In this document: positions 53,846-62,700 of the stretch, piece by piece
Position numbering within the stretch: position 1 is the stretch's first letter
Layout of the letters: every line of letters starts with the position of its first letter
From: CAJBVG01 sp943371235
GTDB lineage: Bacteria; Bacteroidota; Bacteroidia; Sphingobacteriales; Sphingobacteriaceae
DNA length: 64,000 nt
Assembly (NCBI GenBank): GCA_943371235.1
Contig: CALRTZ010000002.1
Span: forward strand, 1-64,000
Direction of reading: 5' to 3'
Translations under genes and position numbers: made by a program
The notes under the pieces: generated by a model
What the model saw: the letters and a program-made list of their open reading frames with translations, nothing else
Database searches by the model: none
Told to the model about the DNA's origin: nothing

Positions 53846-54349
53846 ATGATTCGAAAGATCTTTCTTATTGGATTTATGGGTTCAGGGAAAAGCACATTTG
53901 GCAAAAAACTTGCCAAGGCAATGCAATTTCCATTTATAGATTTAGATAAGGAGATTGAAAAAAAAGCAAAGTGCAGCGTTAACGATATTTTTAAATATTT
54001 AGGGGAAGATACTTTTCGGAAGATGGAATCGGAAACACTAAAATCATTTGAACATGAAGATTCATATGTAATGGCTACTGGCGGCGGAACTCCTTGCTAT
54101 TTTGATAATTTACACTACATACAATCTCAAGGTACAAGCATATACTTAGAGCTCGATATTAAAAGTATTTACAATCGTTTATCAAACGCAAAAAATATTA
54201 GGCCTACCATTAGAGGGAAAAAAGAAGACGAACTGTTGAATTTTATTGAAGAAAATTTTGCAAAGAGAAAACATATTTACGAACAAGCAGACCATGTAGT
54301 AAATGGGTTGAATGTGGACGTGAAATCAGTTATTGGGTTATTAATATAG
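53846..54349 (+). CDS. aroK: Shikimate kinase
   Basis: Phosphorylates shikimate in aromatic amino acid synthesis. 167 residues with P-loop GFMGSGKSTFGKKLA near 8-22, the shikimate-binding DLDKEIEKK near 32-40, FRKMESE near 56-62 and the GGG of MATGGGTPCY near 76-85, and the lid RPTIRGKK near 116. Two bases behind the phosphoribosyltransferase gene. Its TAG stop is the last part of a heptamer that opens the palindrome at 54348. Confidence 0.95.
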   Translation: MIRKIFLIGFMGSGKSTFGKKLAKAMQFPFIDLDKEIEKKAKCSVNDIFKYLGEDTFRKMESETLKSFEHEDSYVMATGGGTPCYFDNLHYIQSQGTSIYLELDIKSIYNRLSNAKNIRPTIRGKKEDELLNFIEENFAKRKHIYEQADHVVNGLNVDVKSVIGLLI

Positions 54350-54414
54350 TCGTTAGTCATTAGTCTTTAGTCGTTAGAAGGGATCTAACTACTAAAGACT
54401 AATGACTAAAGACT
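54348..54414. repeat. Heptamer quasi-palindrome filling the aroK-permease gap
   Basis: Arms 54348-54378 and 54384-54414 match as inverted copies at 28 of 31 positions around the loop AGGGA. Units are TCGTTAG / TCATTAG / TCTTTAG. The left arm starts within the aroK stop codon and the right arm ends one base before the permease stop (54415-54417), so no other sequence lies between the two genes. Confidence 0.9.
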
Positions 54415-55470
54415 TCACTCAAGTTTCACTCTCGGATCTAGCAAACTATAACTTATATCCACCAATAAATTTACGATTACAAACAAGAAGGCTATAAATA
54501 ATACGGCACCCATTACTACTGGTAAATCAGATAATTCTAAAGCGTCTACAGTTATTTTACCTAAGCCGTTCCAGCTAAAAATATATTCCACAAAAAAAGC
54601 TCCTGCCATTAAAGAGGCGAACCAGCCTGAGATAGCTGTAACCACAGGGTTCAAAGCGTTTTTCAAAGCATGCCTACGCACTACTTGGAATGGTGTTAGT
54701 CCTTTTGCTTTTGCAGTTCGTATGTAATCCATTTTCATTACATCTAACATCGAACTTCTGGTTAATTGCACAATAATAGATAAAGGGCGCAAGCCCAATG
54801 TAAGTGCTGGTAAAATCAAATTTTTAAGTTGTAGCTCTTCTCCATTAAAAGGGTTGTAATCATACAAACTACCCGACATGTTTAGTCCGGTATATTGCCC
54901 CAATAAAAATGCAAACAACCATGCAATTAAAATACCTGCAAAAAAGGATGGCATGGATACGCCTAAAATTGCAAACGACATGGCCGAGCGATCTATCCAA
55001 GTATCTTTATACAACGCTGCAACAAGTCCTAACAAAATACCTATAATACTTGCAAAAATCATACTCGCAATTGCGAGCACTGCAGTGTTAGGAATGGTTT
55101 CCCATAATATGTCACTTACTTTTTTTTGAGTTTGATAAGATCTTCTTAAATATGGAGCTTTTAATACCAAGGTTTTTTCTCCAATTGTTAAGATGGATAA
55201 ATATTGATATTTCGCTTGGTTTACCGAATCATGCTGATGGATAGATATCGGAGAAACATCGTTAATGTATAATAAAAACTGAATGTGTTTTGGCTTATCT
55301 AATCCGAACTCTTTGCGCACTGCTTCTAAGGAAGCCACATCAGTACGTTGACCTTGGGTCATGCGTGCTGCATCGCCTGGTAAAATAGCAAACAAAGTAA
55401 ACACAATGCTCACAACCCCCATCATTACAAATAGGCCATAAAAAGATTTTCGGATAAAATATTGAAACAT
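54415..55470 (-). CDS. ABC transporter permease, DppB/OppB type
   Basis: 351 residues with about six membrane helices: N-terminal helix about 10-30, then a periplasmic loop to about 115, then helices to the end. The EAA-like loop GLTPFQVVRRHALKNALNPVV near 247-267 is the ATPase contact. Family segment FAILPGDAARMTQGQ near 27-41. Normally paired with a DppC permease, two ATPases and a binding protein, none of which is adjacent. The solute-binding protein at 27.8 kb may or may not belong to it. Overlaps the BT_3928-like gene by one base. Confidence 0.9.
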   Translation of the reverse strand: MFQYFIRKSFYGLFVMMGVVSIVFTLFAILPGDAARMTQGQRTDVASLEAVRKEFGLDKPKHIQFLLYINDVSPISIHQHDSVNQAKYQYLSILTIGEKTLVLKAPYLRRSYQTQKKVSDILWETIPNTAVLAIASMIFASIIGILLGLVAALYKDTWIDRSAMSFAILGVSMPSFFAGILIAWLFAFLLGQYTGLNMSGSLYDYNPFNGEELQLKNLILPALTLGLRPLSIIVQLTRSSMLDVMKMDYIRTAKAKGLTPFQVVRRHALKNALNPVVTAISGWFASLMAGAFFVEYIFSWNGLGKITVDALELSDLPVVMGAVLFIAFLFVIVNLLVDISYSLLDPRVKLE

Positions 55471-56582
55471 TAGTTTTTCAATAATTTTTTCAGTTCATCA
55501 TACGAAGGCAATCCTCTGTGCGACCATTTACCTTCTATAATTCCGTTCTTTACCAATAACACTCCGGGGTTTGCTCTTACTATAGTTTTCAGGGTAGTAG
55601 CATCACAATAATAATAAGTAAAGGCTAAATTATTTTCGTGTCTAAATGTTTCCGTTACCAAATCATTTGAAGAAGTTAATCCTATGCTTCTAATTTTAAA
55701 ATCTTTCTCTAAACCACTGGTAATTTCTTTAATCTTATTGTAAGCTTCTTTATTGGTATTTTCTAAATCGTATGAAACTACCCATAAAGAATAATCGGCA
55801 TACTTAATAATATCTTCCGAGTAGTCGTTTCCATCTGCATCGGCAATACGTAGGTCTTTAATTTTAGGGCGGAATCCTTCTTTAATTAAAACGTTTTCTG
55901 TTTTCACCCATTTCCAAGTACTGTCTTGCCAAGGATAATCTTTTAAAGTAAATGCTTGTTGAACTCCATCCTTCTCGTAAATCATTTTTGTTTCTACAGA
56001 ATCTGGTGCAGCACCTTCGGGTATTTTCATCAATTCAGGAATGTTGTTCCCCACTTTATACGGTAAAAAATCTACTGTTGGCAAGTACATCACCGAGTAA
56101 ATTCCTACAACCATTGAAATCACATACGCTAAAATTACATAGGTAACTTGTTTAGTTGCTGTTAAACTCGACGTGATTTTTTTTCTAGCTAAAAAGATGA
56201 TGGTAATAAAAACTAACAAAACAATGTCTTTAGTGAAAGACTGCCAAGGCGTTAATTTAATAGCATCTCCGAAGCAACCGCAATCTGTAACCTTATCTGT
56301 AACGGCAGAATAACCCGTTAACCAGGTAAAAAATAAAATCATTAATAACAATACCCATGAGAGTTGCTTTTGCATGATGCCAAACAATAGGGCTATACCA
56401 AGCACTACTTCTACAGCGCATATAATTACAGACATAGAAAGTGCATATGCACCTAACCAATCCATGCCGAATACCACAAAATATTCTTCGAGTTTAATAG
56501 AAAAACCAATAGGGTCGTTTAACTTTATTAAACCAGAAATGATAAATAAAATACCAACGAAAAATCTACTAAATGTTATCAT
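55470..56582 (-). CDS. BT_3928-like DoxX/MauE membrane protein with thioredoxin-like C-terminus
   Basis: 370 residues. The N-terminal half has five membrane helices (about 3-20, 45-66, 75-92, 112-130, 143-165) of the DoxX/MauE type, with CGCFGD near 99-104. The periplasmic C-terminal half (about 190-370) resembles a thioredoxin fold without a CxxC motif. Known in Bacteroidota as BT_3928 family. A role in thiol redox balance at the membrane is suggested by the fold only. One-base overlap with the permease gene and eleven bases from the DUF1599 gene, so one transcript. Confidence 0.85.
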   Translation of the reverse strand: MITFSRFFVGILFIISGLIKLNDPIGFSIKLEEYFVVFGMDWLGAYALSMSVIICAVEVVLGIALLFGIMQKQLSWVLLLMILFFTWLTGYSAVTDKVTDCGCFGDAIKLTPWQSFTKDIVLLVFITIIFLARKKITSSLTATKQVTYVILAYVISMVVGIYSVMYLPTVDFLPYKVGNNIPELMKIPEGAAPDSVETKMIYEKDGVQQAFTLKDYPWQDSTWKWVKTENVLIKEGFRPKIKDLRIADADGNDYSEDIIKYADYSLWVVSYDLENTNKEAYNKIKEITSGLEKDFKIRSIGLTSSNDLVTETFRHENNLAFTYYYCDATTLKTIVRANPGVLLVKNGIIEGKWSHRGLPSYDELKKLLKN

Positions 56583-56593
56583 GATTATTTATT

Positions 56594-57145
56594 TTATTGT
56601 TGATTATAATTTAATTTGATGAGCCCAAAAATAGAATAGTTCATCATGTCTTGATAGTTTGCAACAACTCCTTCAGATACGAGCGTAGAGCCCTTGTTAT
56701 CTTCAATCTGTTTAACACGCATTAGTTTCATGAGTATTAAATCTGTAAGCGATTCTAGCCTCATGTCTCTCCAAGCTTCCCCGTAATCGTGGTTCTTATC
56801 CATCATCAGGTCTTTCGTCTCTTTTACTTTTTCATCAAAAAGAGTACTCACCCTCGAAGCTTCGAGTTCTAAATCGTGTTCTGTATCGTGCAAATCAAGC
56901 TGAATCATGGCAATAATGCAATAATTAATAATGCCTACATATTCAGGAATGATGCCTTCATCAACTTTGCTTATCTTTTTTTCCTCTAAGGTTCGTATAC
57001 GTTGAGCTTTTATAAATATTTGATCAGTTATAGAAGGCAAACGCAAAATTCGCCATGCCGTTCCATAATCTTTTGTTTTTTTGATAAACAAATCTTTACA
57101 AGCTTGTATTACCTGATCGTATTCTAATGATGTATTCGTCTGCAA
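56594..57145 (-). CDS. DUF1599 protein with internal duplication
   Basis: 183 residues built from two similar halves. TKDYGTAWRILRLPS near 20-34 corresponds to NHDYGEAWRDMRLES near 118-132, and each is followed by TDxIxxKxxR and an acidic helix. This is the DUF1599 arrangement, which I recall being renamed nucleotide modification associated domain 1. Biochemical role not established to my knowledge. First gene of the DUF1599 / BT_3928 / permease run and divergent from folP with a 20-base gap. Confidence 0.85.
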   Translation of the reverse strand: MQTNTSLEYDQVIQACKDLFIKKTKDYGTAWRILRLPSITDQIFIKAQRIRTLEEKKISKVDEGIIPEYVGIINYCIIAMIQLDLHDTEHDLELEASRVSTLFDEKVKETKDLMMDKNHDYGEAWRDMRLESLTDLILMKLMRVKQIEDNKGSTLVSEGVVANYQDMMNYSIFGLIKLNYNQQ

Positions 57146-57165
57146 TTTTTTTATAATTTTACCAA

Positions 57166-58035
57166 GTGCATAAAAATAAGCTTTTTTACGAAAAATCCAT
57201 TGAAATAAAAGGGAAGCATATTGGGGCTACCAAACCAATGGTAATGGGTATTTTAAACATTACCCCCGATTCTTTCTATGCTGCAAGCAGAAAGCAAACT
57301 GAGAATGAGATTATTAACACTGCCGAAAAAATGTTGGCAGAGGGTGCAGGTATATTGGATATTGGTGCATATTCATCAAGGCCAAATGCTATAAACATTA
57401 CTGAGGAGGAAGAATGGAGCCGTTTAGAATGGGTTTTAAAGACATTAAGCACCCGTTTCCCTTCTAGTATTATATCTGTTGATACATTTAGATCCAATGT
57501 TGCAGACAAAAGCATATCATGCGGAGCCGACATGATAAACGATATTTCTGCAGGAAATTTAGATGAAAACATGTTCGATGTAGTGCTAAAAAACAATTGC
57601 CCGTACATAATGATGCACATGCGTGGCAACCCACAAACCATGCAAACACTCAATCAATACAAAAACATTACAAAAGAAGTTATTGAATATTTTGAAGAGA
57701 AAATAGCCAGCTTTAAAAAACTGAACTTTGAAAAGATAATAATTGACCCTGGTTTTGGCTTTGCAAAAAATGTAGAGCAGAATTTCGAGCTCTTAACGAA
57801 TATACAAGAATTAAAAGTGTTAGAAAGACCAATGTTAATAGGTCTTTCCAGAAAGTCGATGATATACAAAACACTTCATACAAATGCCGAGGAAGCCTTA
57901 AATGGTACTACTGCCTTAAACATGGTAGCGTTAGAAAAGGGAGCAAAAATTTTAAGAGTGCACGATGTAAAAGAAGCCGTAGAATGTATTAAACTTTGGG
58001 AAAAATTAAATGAATCTCATAATTCGTATCTTTAG
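57166..58035 (+). CDS. folP: Dihydropteroate synthase
   Basis: Condenses p-aminobenzoate with dihydropterin pyrophosphate in folate synthesis. 289 residues starting from GTG at 57166 (MHKNKLFYEK); no ATG fits upstream. TIM-barrel motifs: GILNITPDSFY near 28-38, DIGAYSSRP near 65-73, SVDTFRS near 104-110, NDISAG near 124-129 and DPGFGFAKN near 192-200. The closing RVHDVKEAVE is typical. cdaA follows after two bases. Confidence 0.95.
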   Translation: MHKNKLFYEKSIEIKGKHIGATKPMVMGILNITPDSFYAASRKQTENEIINTAEKMLAEGAGILDIGAYSSRPNAINITEEEEWSRLEWVLKTLSTRFPSSIISVDTFRSNVADKSISCGADMINDISAGNLDENMFDVVLKNNCPYIMMHMRGNPQTMQTLNQYKNITKEVIEYFEEKIASFKKLNFEKIIIDPGFGFAKNVEQNFELLTNIQELKVLERPMLIGLSRKSMIYKTLHTNAEEALNGTTALNMVALEKGAKILRVHDVKEAVECIKLWEKLNESHNSYL

Positions 58036-58037
58036 GC

Positions 58038-58835
58038 ATGGAACCATTCGATTTAGGATTATTTAAAATTGGAATATTCGATGTAATCGATATTGTATTA
58101 GTAGGCTTCATTATTTTTCAAATTTATAACTTAATTAGAGGCACTATTGCAGTAAATATTTTCATTGGCTTAATGCTCATTTATTTGTTATGGATAGGTG
58201 TGAAAGCCCTGAATATGCAATTACTATCGGGCATCTTAGATAAAGTAATTGGTGTTGGAGTAATAGCTTTAATCATTGTATTTCAACAAGAGATACGACG
58301 ATTTTTATTATTAATAGGCCGAAATACGATTTCAAGAAAAAATAGTTTTTGGAGAAGGGTTTTGCTTGGCAACACCATTATAGCAGATGCAGATCAACTC
58401 AACCTCTACCCTATTATAGAAGCTTGCCGAAACATGGCGATTAGCAAAACGGGTGCATTAATTGTGTTTGCAAGAACTTATGAGGAACAGGTATATCAGA
58501 ACAATGGTGAAATTATAAATGCAAAAATATCTAAACGATTGTTAGAATCTGTTTTCGCAAAAACTAGTCCTTTACACGACGGTGCTGTTGTGATTGCTGA
58601 TGGAATGTTAAAAGCGGCAAGTTGTATTTTACCCTTAACTGATAACACAGAATTACCAGATCAATTAGGATTGCGCCACCGTGCTGCGGTAGGAATTACC
58701 GAGCAAAGTGACGCAATAGCTATTATTATTTCTGAGGAAACAGGTTACATATCTATTGCCAATAGAGGCAAAGTAAAAACCAATGTTAGTACTGAAGAAT
58801 TAGAACGAAGCATTCGGAAGTTTGGAAATTGGTAG
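58038..58835 (+). CDS. cdaA: Diadenylate cyclase CdaA
   Basis: Makes the second messenger c-di-AMP from two ATP. 265 residues with three N-terminal membrane helices (about 12-35, 38-58, 65-85) and a DAC domain. Catalytic motifs are SPLHDGAVVIADG near 176-188 and GLRHRAAVG near 213-221. Two bases behind folP, as is often seen in Bacteroidota. No CdaR regulator gene is adjacent. Confidence 0.95.
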   Translation: MEPFDLGLFKIGIFDVIDIVLVGFIIFQIYNLIRGTIAVNIFIGLMLIYLLWIGVKALNMQLLSGILDKVIGVGVIALIIVFQQEIRRFLLLIGRNTISRKNSFWRRVLLGNTIIADADQLNLYPIIEACRNMAISKTGALIVFARTYEEQVYQNNGEIINAKISKRLLESVFAKTSPLHDGAVVIADGMLKAASCILPLTDNTELPDQLGLRHRAAVGITEQSDAIAIIISEETGYISIANRGKVKTNVSTEELERSIRKFGNW

Positions 58836-58844
58836 AGGCGAGGT

Positions 58845-58930
58845 TTCGAAATGTCGAATTGTCGAAACGTCGAACTGGCGAATCTTTGCATTAAAACGCG
58901 ATGAACTGCTCCAAGCTCCTTGCTCCCTGC
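58845..58930. repeat. Octamer and heptamer arrays between cdaA and bacilliredoxin gene
   Basis: Units TGTCGAAT / CGTCGAAC (8 bases) run from about 58845 to 58881. After about 25 bases, GCTCCTT / GCTCCCT units run to 58930, next to the stop of the bacilliredoxin gene. The second family is the same as after parE. Confidence 0.75.
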
Positions 58931-58932
58931 TA

Positions 58933-59343
58933 CTAGCAGAACTCCGCGTAAGCAGCTTTTAAATTCTCAGCAATTAATTGTGCAGGACGGCCTTCAATGT
59001 GACGACGCTCTATCATGTGAACTAATTTACCATCTTTAAACAATGCAATAGCAGGTGATGATGGAGGGTAAGGTAACATATGAGCACGGGCTTTATCTAC
59101 AGCTTCTTTTTCCATTCCAGCAAAAACAGTCACTAATTTTGATGGTTTTTTATCTCCATCGATAGACATTTTAACACCTGGACGTGCATTTGCTGCAGCA
59201 CAACCACAAACTGAGTTTACCATAACAAGAACAGTACCTTCTGCCGAAATTGCCGAATCTACTTGTTCTGGAGTTGTTAATTGTTCGAAACCTACACTTG
59301 TAAGTTCATCGCGCATAGGCGCAACCATATATTCTGGATACAT
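58933..59343 (-). CDS. BrxA/BrxB family bacilliredoxin
   Basis: 136 residues, thioredoxin-like fold (formerly DUF1094), with the CGC active-site motif in NSVCGCAAANARPG near 49-62. These proteins remove bacillithiol from mixed disulfides. The MIERRHIEGR segment near 111-120 is conserved. It complements bshA and bshC elsewhere in the window. Promoter visible at 59374. Whether it is BrxA or BrxB cannot be told. Confidence 0.92.
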   Translation of the reverse strand: MYPEYMVAPMRDELTSVGFEQLTTPEQVDSAISAEGTVLVMVNSVCGCAAANARPGVKMSIDGDKKPSKLVTVFAGMEKEAVDKARAHMLPYPPSSPAIALFKDGKLVHMIERRHIEGRPAQLIAENLKAAYAEFC

Positions 59344-59373
59344 AATGTAATTTATAATTGATTTAAATTAATG

Positions 59374-59406
59374 CAAATTTAGTGATTTAACTTGTTTAAT
59401 GCGCAA
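59374..59406 (-). promoter_or_regulatory. Promoter of the bacilliredoxin gene
   Basis: Minus-strand TAAATTTG (59374-59381) is an exact -7 match. A TTG at 59404-59406 lies 22 bases away, slightly wide for -33. Leader about 25 bases. Confidence 0.5.
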
Positions 59407-59441
59407 TTTGTTTGGAAAACACATCCTAATAATAGTATTTT

Positions 59442-59473
59442 TTTGTGTTTTACAAACCAATAGGGTAATTTTG
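59442..59473 (+). promoter_or_regulatory. Promoter of ahcY
   Basis: TTTG at 59442-59445 and TAATTTTG at 59466-59473 with a 20-base spacer match the Bacteroidota consensus. Leader about 27 bases to the ATG at 59504. Confidence 0.7.
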
Positions 59474-59503
59474 CGTTTCAGTATTAGAAAAATTTATAAA
59501 AAA

Positions 59504-60811
59504 ATGGTAGATACCTTCGTAAAGTACAAAGTAAAAGACATCTCATTAGCAGAATGGGGTCGCAAAGAAATTCAATTAGCAGAAGCAGAAATGCCAGGAT
59601 TAATGGCATTAAGAGCTGAGTATGGCCATTCTAAGCCATTAAAAGGCGCTCGTGTTGCAGGTTGTTTACATATGACAATCCAAACTGCTGTGTTAATTGA
59701 AACATTAGTAGAATTAGGAGCAGAAGTTACTTGGTCATCATGTAACATCTTCTCAACACAAGATCATGCAGCAGCAGCAATTGCAGCAGCAGGAATTTCT
59801 GTTTATGCTTGGAAAGGTATGAACGAAGAAGAATTTGAATGGTGTATAGAGCAAACCTTATATTTTGGTGAAGATCGCAAGCCATTAAACATGATTTTAG
59901 ATGATGGTGGTGATTTAACTAACATGGTATTCGATAAATTCCCTCAATTAGTTGATGGTATTAAAGGATTATCAGAAGAAACTACCACTGGTGTATTACG
60001 TTTATACGATCGTATGAAGAGTGGTACATTAGTAATGCCAGCAATTAACGTAAACGATTCGGTTACTAAATCTAAATTTGATAACAAATACGGTTGCCGC
60101 GAATCATTAGTAGATGCTATTCGTAGAGCTACTGACGTAATGATGGCTGGTAAAGTAGCAGTTGTTTGTGGTTTTGGTGATGTGGGTAAAGGTTCTGCAG
60201 ATTCATTATCAAACTCAGGTGTTCGTGTAATTGTTACAGAAATCGATCCAATTTGTGCTTTACAAGCAGCAATGGAAGGTTACGAAGTTAAAAAGCTAAA
60301 TACAGCAATCGCTGAAGCTGATATCGTTGTAACTGCAACTGGTAACTTCAACATCGTTCGTGGAGAGCATTTCAAAATGATGAAAGACAAAGCAATCGTT
60401 TGTAACATCGGTCACTTCGATAACGAAATCGACATGGCTTGGTTAAACAAAAACTACGGTGCTACTAAAATTGAAATTAAACCACAAGTAGATAAATATA
60501 CAGTAGACGGTAACGACATCATCGTATTAGCTGAAGGACGTTTAGTAAACTTAGGTTGTGCTACTGGTCACCCTTCATTTGTAATGTCGAACTCGTTCAC
60601 AAACCAAGTATTAGCTCAATTAGAGTTATGGGCAAATTCTGCTAACTACGAAAACAAAGTATATACTTTGCCTAAGCATTTAGATGAAAAAGTTGCTCGT
60701 TTACACTTAGCTAAAATTGGTGTTGAATTAGAAGAATTATCTGAAGAACAAGCAGAATACATTGGTGTTCCGAAAAACGGACCATTCAAAGGTGATGCAT
60801 ACAGATACTAA
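59504..60811 (+). CDS. ahcY: Adenosylhomocysteinase
   Basis: NAD-dependent enzyme splitting S-adenosylhomocysteine to adenosine and homocysteine in the methyl cycle. 435 residues from the ATG at 59504 (MVDTFVKYKVKD); a reading from 59399 would run across the promoter. NVNDSVTKSKFDNKYG near 184-199 holds the active-site Lys/Asp. The NAD loop GFGDVGKGSA lies near 222-231. C-terminal KGDAYRY is typical. Codon use is strongly biased, indicating high expression. The stop codon opens a heptamer array, followed by a strong terminator. Confidence 0.96.
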   Translation: MVDTFVKYKVKDISLAEWGRKEIQLAEAEMPGLMALRAEYGHSKPLKGARVAGCLHMTIQTAVLIETLVELGAEVTWSSCNIFSTQDHAAAAIAAAGISVYAWKGMNEEEFEWCIEQTLYFGEDRKPLNMILDDGGDLTNMVFDKFPQLVDGIKGLSEETTTGVLRLYDRMKSGTLVMPAINVNDSVTKSKFDNKYGCRESLVDAIRRATDVMMAGKVAVVCGFGDVGKGSADSLSNSGVRVIVTEIDPICALQAAMEGYEVKKLNTAIAEADIVVTATGNFNIVRGEHFKMMKDKAIVCNIGHFDNEIDMAWLNKNYGATKIEIKPQVDKYTVDGNDIIVLAEGRLVNLGCATGHPSFVMSNSFTNQVLAQLELWANSANYENKVYTLPKHLDEKVARLHLAKIGVELEELSEEQAEYIGVPKNGPFKGDAYRY

Positions 60812-60873
60812 TATCTAGATATTAGATACTAGATTCTAGATATTAGAATTTAGTTTTTAGAATTTAGAATTCA
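60803..60873. repeat. Heptamer array starting at the ahcY 3' end
   Basis: Units ATATTAG, ATACTAG, ATTCTAG, then AATTTAG types repeat in 7-base phase from 60811. The final coding bases and stop (AGATACTAA) resemble the unit, as if the array grew from the gene end. Confidence 0.88.
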
Positions 60874-60879
60874 AAAATA

Positions 60880-60916
60880 AAAAAAGGGGTAAATCGAAAG
60901 ATTTGCCCCTTTTTTA
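60880..60916 (+). terminator. Rho-independent terminator after ahcY
   Basis: The stem AAAAAGGGGTAAATC (60881-60895) and GATTTGCCCCTTTTT (60900-60914) are closed by a GAAA tetraloop and followed by T residues. Confidence 0.92.
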
Positions 60917-60990
60917 TTTCTATATTTAAGAGTTCTAAAATTACAATGCAACCTTTTTATAATTTGTATCGTCTAAGTCAAAAAAGCGTT

Positions 60991-62697
60991 ATGAAAAAAA
61001 TATACTTCCTACTAAGCATTTTAAGTCTATTAGCTATAAGTAATATAAATGCACAAAAAATCACCATTTCAGAAGCAAAACTTCAAAAAATAGAATCTAT
61101 AATAAGAGAAAGTTATAAAGACAATCAACCAGGCATTTCTTATTTAATTGCACAAGGAGATAAAATTTTAGTGCAAAAAGGAATTGGTATGTCGGAGATG
61201 GAATTTGGGATTAAAATAGAACCAGACCATATATTTGCAATTGGCAGTGTTAGTAAACAGTTTACAGCAATAGCCATGTTGAAATTGGTTGAGTTAGGTA
61301 AAGTAAAATTAGACGCCGATATAAAAACGTACTTGCCCAATTATAATACCCATGGAGAAAAAATTACCATCGCAAATTTACTTTCACATACATCTGGCAT
61401 TTCTAGTTTTACTGAAATGGAAAGTTTTGGAGATTTGTATAAAGTTGATAAAACCAAAGAAGAAATTAGAAAATGTTTCGAAGATTCGGCACTCTTATTT
61501 AAACCTAATACTTTTTGGAGCTATTCAAATTCTGGTTATGTATTAGCAGGATTAATTATTGAAAAAGTAACTGGCACAGATCTACATGAATTTATGCAAA
61601 AAAATATTTTTGATGTTGCAGGTATGAAGCACACTTACTTTGGAACGAATACAAAAATATACGGAAAAAAAGCATATGGATATGATGCAGATGAAAATGA
61701 GAAAGTTGGCAAAGCTACCGAGTACAGCTGGTCGTGGCCATTAGGTGCAGGCGATATACTTTCTACTACAGGCGATTTATTTCTATGGCACAAAGCATTA
61801 AGCGAAGGAAAAATAATATCAAAAGAAAATGTAAAACTTGCATTTACAGAATATAAACTGTTAGACGGGCGCTCAACACATTACGGATTTGGCTGGGGAC
61901 TCAATACCATAAACAATAAAACCATTGTAGAACATGGTGGAGCAATAGGTGGATTTTTATCAGAAACTGCTCGAATAAATGAAGATCAGATTTATGTAAT
62001 TATGCTTAGTAATAACACTACAATCGCTCCTTCTAAAACCATGGCTAATGTAATTATCACATTATTGGAATTACCTAATGGCAATCCTGCGAAACTTAGC
62101 AATACTCCAGATTATAATGAATTAGTAGGTAGTTATGAAGTTAATTTTGATGGAGGTAGAGTAACAAGTAATTCTACCAAAGAAAAAATTTACAGATATA
62201 TTACTTCTGAAAATGGTAAATTATTTATACAAAGAACGGGAAGAGGAAAATTAGAGCTTCTGCCCTATGATAAAGATTCTTATTTTATTGATGGTGGTTC
62301 ACAACGATTCGTTTTTCTACGCGATAAAAAAAACAAAGTGTTTGCACTTGATGTACAATCATATCCTTTACAATTTGGACCAACTGATATATGTAAATTA
62401 ACAAATGCACCATTGCCAGTTACATCTGCGAGTGTAAAGGTTGATGCAAGCATATTAAATACGTATGTAGGCCGATACGAATTAGCACCAAGTTTTATCT
62501 TAGAAGTAACCGTAGAAGGTGATCGTATTTTCTGCCAAGCAACCGGACAACAGAAATTTGAAATTTATCCAACATCAAACACCAATTTTTTCTTAAAAGT
62601 GGTAGATGCAAAAATTGATTTTAATGTTGCAGCCGATGGAAAGGTGATTAGCTTGTTTCTTATACAAGGGAGGAAAATGGAAGCCAAGCGCTTGTAG
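60991..62697 (+). CDS. Exported serine hydrolase, class C beta-lactamase fold
   Basis: 568 residues from the ATG at 60991; an earlier ATG at 60946 adds 15 residues before a clean signal peptide (MKKIYFLLSILSLL, cleavage after INAQ). Penicillin-binding motifs: SVSK (SxxK) near 84-87, YSN near 170-172 and HGG near 315-317. The domain spans about 30-350. The C-terminal 220 residues form two beta-rich repeats typical of Bacteroidota esterase/peptidase members (DUF3471-like). Peptidase or esterase is likelier than true beta-lactamase. Confidence 0.87.
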   Translation: MKKIYFLLSILSLLAISNINAQKITISEAKLQKIESIIRESYKDNQPGISYLIAQGDKILVQKGIGMSEMEFGIKIEPDHIFAIGSVSKQFTAIAMLKLVELGKVKLDADIKTYLPNYNTHGEKITIANLLSHTSGISSFTEMESFGDLYKVDKTKEEIRKCFEDSALLFKPNTFWSYSNSGYVLAGLIIEKVTGTDLHEFMQKNIFDVAGMKHTYFGTNTKIYGKKAYGYDADENEKVGKATEYSWSWPLGAGDILSTTGDLFLWHKALSEGKIISKENVKLAFTEYKLLDGRSTHYGFGWGLNTINNKTIVEHGGAIGGFLSETARINEDQIYVIMLSNNTTIAPSKTMANVIITLLELPNGNPAKLSNTPDYNELVGSYEVNFDGGRVTSNSTKEKIYRYITSENGKLFIQRTGRGKLELLPYDKDSYFIDGGSQRFVFLRDKKNKVFALDVQSYPLQFGPTDICKLTNAPLPVTSASVKVDASILNTYVGRYELAPSFILEVTVEGDRIFCQATGQQKFEIYPTSNTNFFLKVVDAKIDFNVAADGKVISLFLIQGRKMEAKRL

Positions 62698-62700
62698 CTT

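Noticed and set aside
27792..55470. Peptide-binding lipoprotein and DppB permease as one transporter
   Set aside because: They are 25 kb apart with no shared operon; the link is possible but unsupported.
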